Assembly (NCBI GenBank): GCA_937898895.1
Contig: CALDKL010000315.1
Location: forward strand, 1 to 7,102
Direction: 5' to 3'
Length of the DNA: 7,102 nt
Source: an uncultured Verrucomicrobiae bacterium
GTDB lineage: Bacteria; Verrucomicrobiota; Verrucomicrobiia; Verrucomicrobiales; DEV007
This document shows, one piece after another, positions 1-5,964 of this stretch. Position 1 is the first letter of the stretch. Every line of letters starts with the position of its first letter. The translations under genes were made by a program, and so were the position numbers. A model generated the notes under the pieces. The model searched no databases, was not told where the DNA came from, and saw only the letters and a list, made by a program, of their open reading frames with translations.

Positions 1-258
1 ACCATGGGCGGTGACGACGAGGGTCGGGATCCGCTCGTGTTCCTCCATCCGGCGGAGCAATGTGAGTCCGTTCTCGTCGGGCAGACCGATGTCGAGAACG
101 AGGGCGTGAAATGGGCCGGACTCCTTGAGAAGGCGACGCGCCTGGGCTGCCGTCGGTGCCAGCTCGCTCGACGCTCCCGCCTGGCGCACCGCTGCGGCGA
201 AGGCGAGGGCGAGGGCTCGCTCGTCTTCGACGATGAGGACTCGAGGTGTGGTGTTCAT
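1..258 (-). CDS. Response regulator, receiver domain (N-terminal 86 residues, cut by window edge)
   Basis: This frame stays open from the ATG at 258-256 to the left edge and gives the first 86 residues of a response regulator receiver domain. Visible landmarks are the start of beta-1 (RVLIVEDE) with acidic pair E11-D12, the phospho-acceptor D56 in LVLDIGLPDENG, and the switch threonine T83 in LVVTAHG. The conserved lysine and the output domain lie outside the window. The start is one base after the stop of the histidine kinase gene (TGACATG), so the two are almost certainly co-transcribed and probably translationally coupled; I see no good Shine-Dalgarno close to this ATG. The cognate kinase is of the NtrB/AtoS kind, so an NtrC-type regulator (AAA+ sigma-54 activation domain plus Fis-type HTH) is the likeliest full product. 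That is inference, and a shorter regulator is possible. The receiver assignment is secure. Confidence 0.93.
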   Translation of the reverse strand, partial: MNTTPRVLIVEDERALALAFAAAVRQAGASSELAPTAAQARRLLKESGPFHALVLDIGLPDENGLTLLRRMEEHERIPTLVVTAHG

Positions 259-259
259 G

Positions 260-1612
260 TCAGGATGGCGTTCCGGTCCTCACCGGGTCACTTGTTTCCG
301 GCTTCGGGAAGAGACAGCGCACCACGGCACCGCCTTCGGGGGCATTCGCAATCTCGATCCGGCCACCGTGGCCCGACATCACCTCTGTGGCGAGGGTGAG
401 GCCGAGCCCCATGCCGCCTTCGCGCTCGGAGAAAAACGGCTCGCTCCAGCGCAGGAGTGCCTCGGGGGAAAAACCGCGCCCGCCATCGCGCACTTCCAGC
501 ACGACAGATTCTCCCGTTTCCTCCACCTCGGCGGACATCGCGCCGCCTTCCGGCATGGCCTGGGCCGCGTTCAGGAAGAGATTGCGCAAGACCTGCTCCA
601 CCCGAGGAGCATCGGCGTCGATGACAGCGGATTGCGCCCCCGTCGTTGTCGCCGTGACGCCGGCGTAGGCGATCTGCGGAGCGAGCCGCGTCAGGACGCG
701 GCGGACGAGGACCACGAGATCGTACCGATCCCGCTTCGGCGGAGCCGCCCGCGCCACGAAGAGCCGCTGATTCACCAGGTCCGTGATGCGATCCACCTCC
801 TCGCGGATCAGCGAGAGGGAGCCTTCCTCGTCCCCTTTTCGCTCCGCCGCGAGAAGGTCGGCATGGATCCGGATGGCGGCGGCGGGATTGCGGATCTCAT
901 GGGCGAGGCTCGTCGCGACCCGACCGAGCGCGGCCAATCGTTCCGACTGGCGGCGACGCCCGGTTTCTTCGCAAAGCCGACGACGGCTCTCCTCGAGCGA
1001 GCGGGCCAATGCGCCGATTTCATCCGCCCGGTCGGTCACCGATGGCGGCAGCGTTTTTGGCGGATCTCGATCCAGATTCGGCAACCAGCGCGTCAGAGTT
1101 CTCAGGGGAATCACCAGCCGCCGCGCCACCAGCATGGCCAAACCGGCACCGAGCAGGGCGATGAGCAACGCCGGCAACAATCCGCGACCAAGCGCAAACG
1201 AATCCGCCTCGCGCAGGAGCACCAGCGTATCTGTTCCCGAAGGCAACGGTACCTGCACCAACTCCCAGCGACCCTCCCGCAAAATCCGTTCCTCCCCCGC
1301 ACCGACCCCGCTCAGGGCGGACCGCATTTCCTCCGGCAATCCCGCAACCGACCCCTCGCCATGCCGAAATCCCACCGCAACGCCAAGAACTTCGGAAAGA
1401 TTCCGCGCAAGCTCCGGGGAGCGAGGCAGGCGCAATCGCTCGACAAATCGCGCATTCGACCTCGCCGTCTCCGTGAACTGCCGCAACGACTCCCGACGAT
1501 GAAGCACCTCGACCCAGGCCAACATGCCGAGCGTTCCCGCCAGGACAAAGACCGAGAAGGGCACAGCGAGCCGACGGACCAGGCCACCTTTTCCCATCGG
1601 AAGGTTCAACAT
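260..1612 (-). CDS. Membrane-bound sensor histidine kinase (NtrB/AtoS-like, HAMP-HisKA-HATPase)
   Basis: This is a two-component sensor kinase of about 450 residues. Domains in order: a basic N-terminus and transmembrane helix 1 (about residues 15-37); an extracytoplasmic stretch of about 100 residues (38-141) with no fold I recognise; transmembrane helix 2 (about 142-166); a HAMP linker to about 213, ending in DEIGALARSLEESR; a HisKA dimerisation helix with phospho-acceptor H238 in the H-box AHEIRNP; and a HATPase_c domain with N-box RNLFLNAAQAM (N344, N348), G1 box DGGRGF (376-381), F-box WSEPFFSE and G2 box GGMGLGL (399-405). HEIRNP with WSEPFFSE is the pattern of kinases that partner sigma-54 NtrC-type regulators. 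No PAS domain is seen. The start is uncertain: TTG at 1618, ATG at 1612 and ATG at 1597 are in frame before helix 1 and none has a good ribosome binding site. I chose 1612. The response regulator follows after one base. The ligand is unknown. Confidence 0.93.
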   Translation of the reverse strand: MLNLPMGKGGLVRRLAVPFSVFVLAGTLGMLAWVEVLHRRESLRQFTETARSNARFVERLRLPRSPELARNLSEVLGVAVGFRHGEGSVAGLPEEMRSALSGVGAGEERILREGRWELVQVPLPSGTDTLVLLREADSFALGRGLLPALLIALLGAGLAMLVARRLVIPLRTLTRWLPNLDRDPPKTLPPSVTDRADEIGALARSLEESRRRLCEETGRRRQSERLAALGRVATSLAHEIRNPAAAIRIHADLLAAERKGDEEGSLSLIREEVDRITDLVNQRLFVARAAPPKRDRYDLVVLVRRVLTRLAPQIAYAGVTATTTGAQSAVIDADAPRVEQVLRNLFLNAAQAMPEGGAMSAEVEETGESVVLEVRDGGRGFSPEALLRWSEPFFSEREGGMGLGLTLATEVMSGHGGRIEIANAPEGGAVVRCLFPKPETSDPVRTGTPS

Positions 1613-1699
1613 GAACAAAAAATGATCAGAGTTTCCTCAAAAGGGAAGAAAAAAGCAATCCGGTGATCAAACCCTATCCACTCGGGAATTGGAGTCCCT
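1613..1699. other. AT-richer intergenic stretch with two TGATCA palindromes
   Basis: This gap between the phosphatase stop and the kinase start is visibly richer in A and T than its surroundings, with A/T runs near 1615-1622 and 1648-1654. It contains TGATCA at 1623-1628 and again at 1664-1669, 41 bp centre to centre. A short 4-bp inverted repeat (GGGA 1684-1687, TCCC 1695-1698) lies just after the phosphatase stop but has no T-run to make a terminator. I found no convincing -35/-10 pair for the kinase. The stretch could hold a kinase promoter or regulator site, or simply be an operon spacer. Confidence 0.4.
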
Positions 1700-2188
1700 T
1701 CAAACCAATTGCCCTTTGCGCCAGTTTCGAAGGAACGCCGAACATCCGTCCTCGAGCAGGTCGAGGACTTTCTCAAATCCTTCAGGGCCTCCGTAGTAGG
1801 GATCGGGCACTTCGCGTTCCTCGTGCTGTTCGCAGAAGTCACCGAACAAGACGAGTTTCGCAGTCGGATCTTTCGCCCTGGTCCGCACCCGCTGGAGATC
1901 CTCGTGATTGCTCCGGTCCATCGCAAAAATCCAGTCGAACTCCTCGAAATCGGCCGGTTTCACCTGGCGGGCGCGACCCGTCATCGCGATGCCCCGGAGA
2001 TGCGCCGCCCTCGTCATGCGCTCGTCCGGCGGATTTCCGATGTGGTATCCCGCCGTCCCCGCCGAATCGACTTCGAACTGCGAAACGAGACCTTCGCGTT
2101 CGAGCAGGTGATTCATCACATTCTCGCCCGCCGGCGAGCGGCAGATATTGCCGAGACAGACAAAGAGGAGTCTCGTGGGAGCGGACAT
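1700..2188 (-). CDS. Low-molecular-weight protein-tyrosine phosphatase
   Basis: The product is a 162-residue cytoplasmic cysteine phosphatase of the LMW-PTP/arsenate-reductase fold, close to the usual family length. The P-loop CX5R signature is at the N-terminus (FVCLGNICRSP, nucleophile C11, R17). The general-acid aspartate lies in the expected C-terminal DPYYGG motif (D129), followed by a helix with FEKVLDLLEDGC. The DPYYG motif supports a phosphatase rather than an arsenate reductase. Family members remove phosphate from tyrosine (Wzb/Etp type, linked to polysaccharide export kinases) or from arginine (YwlE type); the sequence alone does not say which. The start chosen is the ATG at 2188-2186, because the P-loop begins eight residues later as in homologues. 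The frame stays open further upstream, but that extension would run into galT on the other strand. The gene lies 87 bases before the kinase start on the same strand and diverges from galT. No clear Shine-Dalgarno is visible. Confidence 0.95.
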   Translation of the reverse strand: MSAPTRLLFVCLGNICRSPAGENVMNHLLEREGLVSQFEVDSAGTAGYHIGNPPDERMTRAAHLRGIAMTGRARQVKPADFEEFDWIFAMDRSNHEDLQRVRTRAKDPTAKLVLFGDFCEQHEEREVPDPYYGGPEGFEKVLDLLEDGCSAFLRNWRKGQLV

Positions 2189-2217
2189 GGAGAATGGGTC
2201 CGTTTGCCCGCATCGGG

Positions 2218-2240
2218 TGTCAACGGTCAATTCAATGACC
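2218..2240. promoter_or_regulatory. Inverted repeat GGTCA-N6-TGACC with overlapping GTCAA direct repeat
   Basis: In the divergent region between the phosphatase and galT, GGTCA (2225-2229) and TGACC (2236-2240) form a 16-bp interrupted palindrome. A second GTCAA lies at 2219-2223, so that GTCAA occurs twice, seven bases apart. Read on the minus strand, 2223-2218 is TTGACA, a consensus -35 hexamer for the phosphatase, but I found no -10 hexamer at 16-18 bases. The size and symmetry suit a dimeric repressor or activator site between two divergent promoters. This is a pattern observation only; a 5-bp arm can arise by chance. Confidence 0.3.
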
Positions 2241-2297
2241 CGAAGACTTTTCGAATCCATCCCCATCACCGAAATACGACGGCCCGCCGAATCTCTT

Positions 2298-2326
2298 TCG
2301 ACCCGGAGGTGTGGATGCGGTATTCT
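2298..2326 (+). promoter_or_regulatory. Candidate sigma-70 promoter for galT (TCGACC-17-TATTCT)
   Basis: TCGACC (2298-2303) matches four of six bases of the -35 consensus, and TATTCT (2321-2326) matches four of six of the -10 consensus, with the ideal 17-base spacer. Transcription would begin near 2332-2334, leaving only about seven bases before the galT ATG at 2340, so the message would be nearly leaderless. That fits the lack of a Shine-Dalgarno next to that ATG. The promoter is inferred from pattern only. Confidence 0.35.
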
Positions 2327-2339
2327 GGTAACTGGCCCC

Positions 2340-3344
2340 ATGACAGAAATGCGCTTCAATCCGATCACCCTCGACTGGGTCATTCTGGCTCCGGGCCGGG
2401 CGCTGAAACCCAACGATTTTCTCCACACGCAGGGAGCGCGACGCGCACGGGCCGCTCATCGAGACGACTGTCCCTTCTGTGTCGGCAATGAATCGCTCGC
2501 CGCCCCGGAAACCGCCCGGATTACGGCGGAAGACGGAACGTGGCTCGCGCGGGTCGTGGCCAACAAGTATTCCGCCTTCACCGCCACTGACGACCTGCGG
2601 CGGGAATCGCGGGGAACCTTCCGATCGATGGCGGCCGCAGGGGCTCACGAAGTGGTGATCGAACATCCCCGGCACGACCACATCCTCTCCGAGATGGAAT
2701 CGGCCCAGATCGGCAACATTCTGCGCCTCTATCGCGAGCGTTCGTGCGCCCTCAGAGAACTGCCGTTTGTGGAGAGCATCGTCATCTTCAAGAACCATGG
2801 TGTCAGCGCTGGCACCTCGCTGGAGCATGCCCATTCGCAGATCACGGCGACGCCGGTGGTTTCCTCACAGGTCTGCATGCGCCTCCAGGAAGCCCGCCGC
2901 TACCACGAGTCACATGGCGGTTGTCTCTACTGCGAGGTGCTTCGCGACGAACTCGCCTCGGGTGAACGCATCGTCGAGGAGGGTGCCCGGTTTGTCGCCT
3001 TTCTGCCGTTTGCCGCGCTCTCCCCTTACCATCTCTGGATCTTTCCGCGGCACCACGCGCCTTCCTTCGATCAGATCGGCGATGCGGATCTCGAGGACCT
3101 CGCGGGTGTGCTCGGTCGGCAACTGCGACGACTCGCGGCGGCGGCGGGAGACCCCGACTACAATTTCACGATCCGATCCGCTCCGGTGGGGGAGGCGAAC
3201 TCGTGTTGCTTTCACTGGTATCTCTCCATCGTTCCGCGCTTGAGCCATCTCGCCGGATTCGAACTCGGGAGCGGTTCCTACATCAATACGATGCCTCCCG
3301 AACGCTGTGCCGAGCGGATGCGCACGGCTGTAGTGCGGTGGTGA
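2340..3344 (+). CDS. galT: Galactose-1-phosphate uridylyltransferase family protein (GalT-like, HIT superfamily)
   Basis: This 334-residue cytoplasmic nucleotidylyltransferase probably exchanges UMP between UDP-glucose and galactose-1-phosphate in the Leloir pathway. The N-terminal signature MRFNPITLDWVILAPGR fixes the start at 2340. A zinc-binding CPFC with the following GNE is at C44-C47. The sequence HEVVIEHP precedes the core, and the catalytic loop reads NHGVSAGTSLEHAHSQ, with H163-A-H165; H165 would be the residue that carries the uridylyl group. A second CxxC (C195, C198) lies in GGCLYCEVL, and the C-terminal HIT-like half has FHWYLSIVPR followed by AGFELGSGSYIN. The close relative ADP-glucose phosphorylase shares these motifs, so the substrate is not certain; family is sure, exact reaction probable. 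The putative second metal site has Tyr294 after H292-W, where I recall relatives usually having His. No galK, galE or galM is nearby. It converges on ldhA, 34 bases away. Confidence 0.9.
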   Translation: MTEMRFNPITLDWVILAPGRALKPNDFLHTQGARRARAAHRDDCPFCVGNESLAAPETARITAEDGTWLARVVANKYSAFTATDDLRRESRGTFRSMAAAGAHEVVIEHPRHDHILSEMESAQIGNILRLYRERSCALRELPFVESIVIFKNHGVSAGTSLEHAHSQITATPVVSSQVCMRLQEARRYHESHGGCLYCEVLRDELASGERIVEEGARFVAFLPFAALSPYHLWIFPRHHAPSFDQIGDADLEDLAGVLGRQLRRLAAAAGDPDYNFTIRSAPVGEANSCCFHWYLSIVPRLSHLAGFELGSGSYINTMPPERCAERMRTAVVRW

Positions 3345-3378
3345 ACGTCTTCAGGGGCGGGCGGAGACCTCGCCGCGG

Positions 3379-4380
3379 TCAGGAGCGGACTTCCGTACCC
3401 GCCAGGAGATCCTCCCCTTTTCCGAATCTCGCGAGATTCTCAGTCGTCACCCGAGCGATTTCCGAGAGAGCCTCCTCGGTGAGGAAGCCCTGATGAGAGG
3501 TCACGAGGACATTGGAAAAACTGACGAGCCGGGCGAGGTCATCATCCTGCAGGATGTCGTGGGAGAGATCCTCGAAAAAGACTCCTTCTTCGACCTCGTA
3601 GACATCGAGTGCAACACCGCCGAGTTTACGCTGTTTGAGTGCCTCGATGAGGGCACCGGTGTCGACGAGGCCGCCCCGACTCGTATTGATGAGGTAGGCA
3701 CCCTCCTTCATCTTCGTGAGGGCACTCTCCCCGATGAGGTAATGGGTCTCAGGCGTCAGCGGGGTGTGCAGAGAAACCACGTCGCTGTGTCCGAGCAACT
3801 CGTCGAGTCCCGTGTAGCGCACTCCCACTTGCGAGGCCCAACTTTCGTCCGGGTAGGGATCGCAGACGAGCACCTCCATTCCGAAACCCTTCAGGATCTG
3901 CGCCGTGATCTTCCCGATCTTGCCCGTGCCCACAATGCCGGCGGTGCGCCCGTGCAAATCGAAGCCGACGAGACCATTGAGGGAGAAATTGTGTTCGCGG
4001 ACGCGATTGTAAGCTCGGTGGATCTTGCGATTGAGGGTGAGGAGCAGGGCTACCGTATGTTCCGCAACGGCGTGGGGTGAGTAGGCCGGGACGCGGACGA
4101 CACGGAGCCCGAACTCGGCCGCAGCCTTCAGGTCGACCTGGTTGAATCCGGCACAACGCAGGGCAACGAGACGGACTCCCTGCTTCGCGAGGATCGCGAG
4201 ACAGGCCCGGTCGATCCGGTCGTTCACGAACACACAGACCGCGGGACTGCCTTCCGCGCTTGCAGCGGTGTCGACGGAAAGTCGAAATTCGTGGAAGAGG
4301 AATGAAACATCCCGAGCCTCGCCTTCCTTCTGGAAAAAAGGCCGATCATAGGGCTTGGCATCGTAGAAGGGCACCTTCAT
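3379..4380 (-). CDS. ldhA: D-lactate dehydrogenase, fermentative (LdhA-type D-2-hydroxyacid dehydrogenase)
   Basis: This 333-residue cytoplasmic enzyme should reduce pyruvate to D-lactate with NADH, regenerating NAD during fermentation. The N-terminus MKVPFYDAKPYDRPFF and the block RCAGFNQVDLKAA (residues 75-87) are typical of the LdhA subgroup rather than of glycerate or phosphoglycerate dehydrogenases. The Rossmann motif is GTGKIG (151-156), with D174 about twenty residues on as the NAD-selecting acid. The catalytic triad is R235 (NTSRGGLVD), E264 (DVYEVEEG) and H296 (TSHQGFL). Length is close to the usual 330. The frame is open upstream to 4596, but homology begins at the ATG at 4380-4378, so I used that. 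No strong Shine-Dalgarno is seen. It diverges from the Gfo/Idh gene and converges on galT; the short gap to galT has only a 4-bp stem, not a clear terminator. Other D-2-hydroxyacids are possible substrates, but LdhA is the best call. Confidence 0.93.
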   Translation of the reverse strand: MKVPFYDAKPYDRPFFQKEGEARDVSFLFHEFRLSVDTAASAEGSPAVCVFVNDRIDRACLAILAKQGVRLVALRCAGFNQVDLKAAAEFGLRVVRVPAYSPHAVAEHTVALLLTLNRKIHRAYNRVREHNFSLNGLVGFDLHGRTAGIVGTGKIGKITAQILKGFGMEVLVCDPYPDESWASQVGVRYTGLDELLGHSDVVSLHTPLTPETHYLIGESALTKMKEGAYLINTSRGGLVDTGALIEALKQRKLGGVALDVYEVEEGVFFEDLSHDILQDDDLARLVSFSNVLVTSHQGFLTEEALSEIARVTTENLARFGKGEDLLAGTEVRS

Positions 4381-4452
4381 GAGGCAGACTCGTTCACTTT
4401 CACTCGCGATGAGGGTTGTGTGCCGCGGTGGCGAATTCGTTGTCACGTGCGC

Positions 4453-4478
4453 GGCAGTCAGGGCAACCGGACCCTGCC
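4453..4478. repeat. Imperfect hairpin upstream of ldhA
   Basis: CAGGG (4459-4463) pairs with CCCTG (4472-4476). Alternatively GGCA and GGG (4453-4456 and 4461-4463) pair with CCCTGCC (4472-4478) to make a seven-pair stem with a four-base bulge. It lies roughly 75-100 bases before the ldhA start and could be a leader structure or an operator. There is no T-run on either strand, so it is not an intrinsic terminator. Moderate GC and short arms make chance a fair explanation. Confidence 0.25.
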
Positions 4479-4495
4479 ACGGACCTTTCACCGAT

Positions 4496-4520
4496 GCGAG
4501 CAGATTTGGAGGCTGCTCGC
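4496..4520. repeat. Perfect 8-bp inverted repeat (GCGAGCAG-N9-CTGCTCGC)
   Basis: GCGAGCAG (4496-4503) and CTGCTCGC (4513-4520) are perfect reverse complements around a nine-base loop, ATTTGGAGG. The position is 104 bases before the Gfo/Idh start and 116 before ldhA. The following bases on the plus strand are TGAAAATATC and on the minus strand ATCGGTGAAA, so there is no U-tract and an intrinsic terminator is unlikely. A dimeric regulator site between the divergent genes, or an RNA leader hairpin, are the two reasonable readings. The repeat itself is certain; the role is inferred. Confidence 0.5.
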
Positions 4521-4623
4521 TGAAAATATCGGAACGCCAGACTTGGCATTTCCCGCCACCCCCCTCATCATCCGCTTCAGCCAGATTGCACCGCAAGGGA
4601 GGCTATGGCAGGTTTTCGCTCCG

Positions 4624-5958
4624 ATGAATTCGACCAATCGACGCCAGTTTCTCCACACCGCCGCCGGAGCCGCCGCTCTCTCGGGACCGATGTTGGCTCC
4701 CTGGATCCGAGCCCAGGCAAAAACGAGGAAAACCTATCGCACCGCACTCATTGGCTCCGGCTGGTGGGGCATGAACATCCTCCGCGTCGCCCTCGCCGAC
4801 GGTTCGGTGGAGGTGGTCGCGCTCTGCGATGTGGACGCCGATGAACTCGAAGTCTCCGCCGACGAGGTCGACGGACTCACCGGAACCCGCCCGAAGATCT
4901 ACCGCGACTACCGCGAAATGCTCGCAAACGAGAAAATCGAGATCGCGATCATTGCCACGCCCGATCACTGGCACGCCCTTCAGGGCATTGCCTGCATCGA
5001 AGCGGGTGCTCACGTCTTTGTCGAAAAACCCACCGGTCACACCCTCCTCGAGAGCCGGGCAATGGTGAAGGCGGCGCGCGCCCATGACCGCACCGTCCAG
5101 GTCGGCATGCACCGCCGCATCGGACCCCACCACCTCAGCGGGATGAAGTTTCTCAGAGACGGCGGTGCCGGGACCATCGGCATGGTCCGCGCGTTTGCTC
5201 ACAGTGCCGGAGGCCCCGAGGCCCCCACTGAAAACAGTCCCGTACCGGAAAATCTCGATTGGGATCTCTACTGCGGCCCGGCTCCCCTGCGGCCCTTCAA
5301 CAAGCGCATCCACCCCGGAGGATTCCGGAATTATCTCGACTTCGCCAACGGCATCCTCGGCGATTGGGGAGTCCACTGGCTCGACCAGATCCTCTGGTGG
5401 TCGGAGGAGAAACATCCGAGAACGATCCACTCCGCCGGCGGACGCCCGGTGAAGGGCCCCGTGGTGCTCAATGAGAAGGAACAGACCTCGGATGCACCCG
5501 ACCACCAGGTGGTGACCTACGAATTCGAATCCTTCACCGCCGTCTGGGAGCACCGCCGCTTCGCCGGAAACGCGGCGGAAAAGGCCGCGGTGGGGTGTTA
5601 CTTCTACGGATCAAAAGGGATCTTCCACATGGGCTGGAGAGACGGCTGGACCTTTTACCCCGCCGACGGCAAGACCCCTGTCGTACACCAGGACCCGAAG
5701 TTCGACGATGAGAAGGACGGTCACAACGTGCCTCCTCTCTGGCGAGACTTCATCGAGTCGATCGAGGCAAAGCGCCACCCTGTCGCCGACGTCGAAATCG
5801 GGCACCTCGCCACGAATCTGAGTCTGTTAGGAATGATCAGTCAGAAGCTCGGCCGCAGCGTGAAATGGGACGGACCGAGTGAACGCTTCCCTGGCGATGA
5901 CGAGGCAAATGCCCTGCTCCGACGCGACTACCGGGCTCCCTGGGAGTATCCGGCCTGA
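4624..5958 (+). CDS. Tat-exported Gfo/Idh/MocA family oxidoreductase
   Basis: This 444-residue NAD(P)-dependent oxidoreductase is predicted to act in the periplasm. The N-terminus is a Tat signal: NRRQFL with R6-R7, a weakly hydrophobic Ala/Gly/Leu stretch to about residue 27, and a possible cleavage after AQA at 32. The Rossmann domain begins at 40 with GSGWWG (44-49). DVDAD at 69-73 follows the second strand, and ATPDHWH (111-117) and the family-defining EKP (134-136) come next. The C-terminal alpha/beta domain carries GDWGVHWLD (246-254), with H251 a likely catalytic residue. The start at 4624 is set by the Tat motif and by the absence of any other start codon close upstream in frame. A GCAGG at 4608-4612 could serve as a weak ribosome binding site. 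The substrate is probably a sugar, polyol or related compound but cannot be named; glucose-fructose oxidoreductase of Zymomonas is the known exported precedent. It converges on nadB, six bases away. Confidence 0.92.
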   Translation: MNSTNRRQFLHTAAGAAALSGPMLAPWIRAQAKTRKTYRTALIGSGWWGMNILRVALADGSVEVVALCDVDADELEVSADEVDGLTGTRPKIYRDYREMLANEKIEIAIIATPDHWHALQGIACIEAGAHVFVEKPTGHTLLESRAMVKAARAHDRTVQVGMHRRIGPHHLSGMKFLRDGGAGTIGMVRAFAHSAGGPEAPTENSPVPENLDWDLYCGPAPLRPFNKRIHPGGFRNYLDFANGILGDWGVHWLDQILWWSEEKHPRTIHSAGGRPVKGPVVLNEKEQTSDAPDHQVVTYEFESFTAVWEHRRFAGNAAEKAAVGCYFYGSKGIFHMGWRDGWTFYPADGKTPVVHQDPKFDDEKDGHNVPPLWRDFIESIEAKRHPVADVEIGHLATNLSLLGMISQKLGRSVKWDGPSERFPGDDEANALLRRDYRAPWEYPA

Positions 5959-5964
5959 TCGATC

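Larger units (their letters stand above)
4381..4623. other. Divergent intergenic region between ldhA and the Gfo/Idh gene
   Basis: These 243 bases separate two divergent genes and should hold both promoters. Frames are open across it on both strands, but their translations resemble nothing and precede clear gene starts, so I read it as non-coding. It holds an imperfect hairpin (4453-4478), a perfect 8-bp inverted repeat (4496-4520), an A/T patch after that repeat (4523-4529) and a strong Shine-Dalgarno-like AAGGGAGG (4595-4602). I found no convincing -35/-10 pair for either gene. Confidence 0.6.

Noticed and set aside
125..1666. Long plus-strand open frame (513 codons) opposite the histidine kinase
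   Set aside because: The opposite strand encodes a kinase with all catalytic boxes in order. The plus-strand translation is Arg/His/Gln-rich, has no recognisable motif, and is the mirror of GC-rich codon bias.
2189..2428. N-terminal extension of the tyrosine phosphatase to 2428
   Set aside because: The frame is open, but the phosphatase P-loop begins only eight residues after the ATG at 2188, as in the family. The extension would overlap the galT start and has no resemblance to known sequences.
2232..2834. 200-codon minus-strand frame inside galT
   Set aside because: It is a shadow of galT, whose motifs are intact on the plus strand; the minus translation shows no domain.
3360..3374. Possible bidirectional terminator between galT and ldhA (GGCG/CGCC stem)
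   Set aside because: Only four Watson-Crick pairs, a seven-base loop, and no T-run on either strand.
4544..4557. Sigma-54-like promoter (TTGGCAT followed by GCC) upstream of the Gfo/Idh gene
   Set aside because: The GC that should form the -12 element is two bases too close to the GG of the -24 element, and sigma-54 promoters do not tolerate that spacing change. The TTGC element is also missing.
4381..4596. N-terminal extension of LdhA to 4596
   Set aside because: LdhA homology starts at the ATG at 4380; the 72 upstream codons show no family similarity.
4603..5553. 316-codon minus-strand frame opposite the Gfo/Idh gene
   Set aside because: It is antisense to a complete oxidoreductase with Tat signal, GxGxxG and EKP. 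The minus translation is repetitive in Asp/Gly/Val, typical of a shadow of GC-rich coding sequence.
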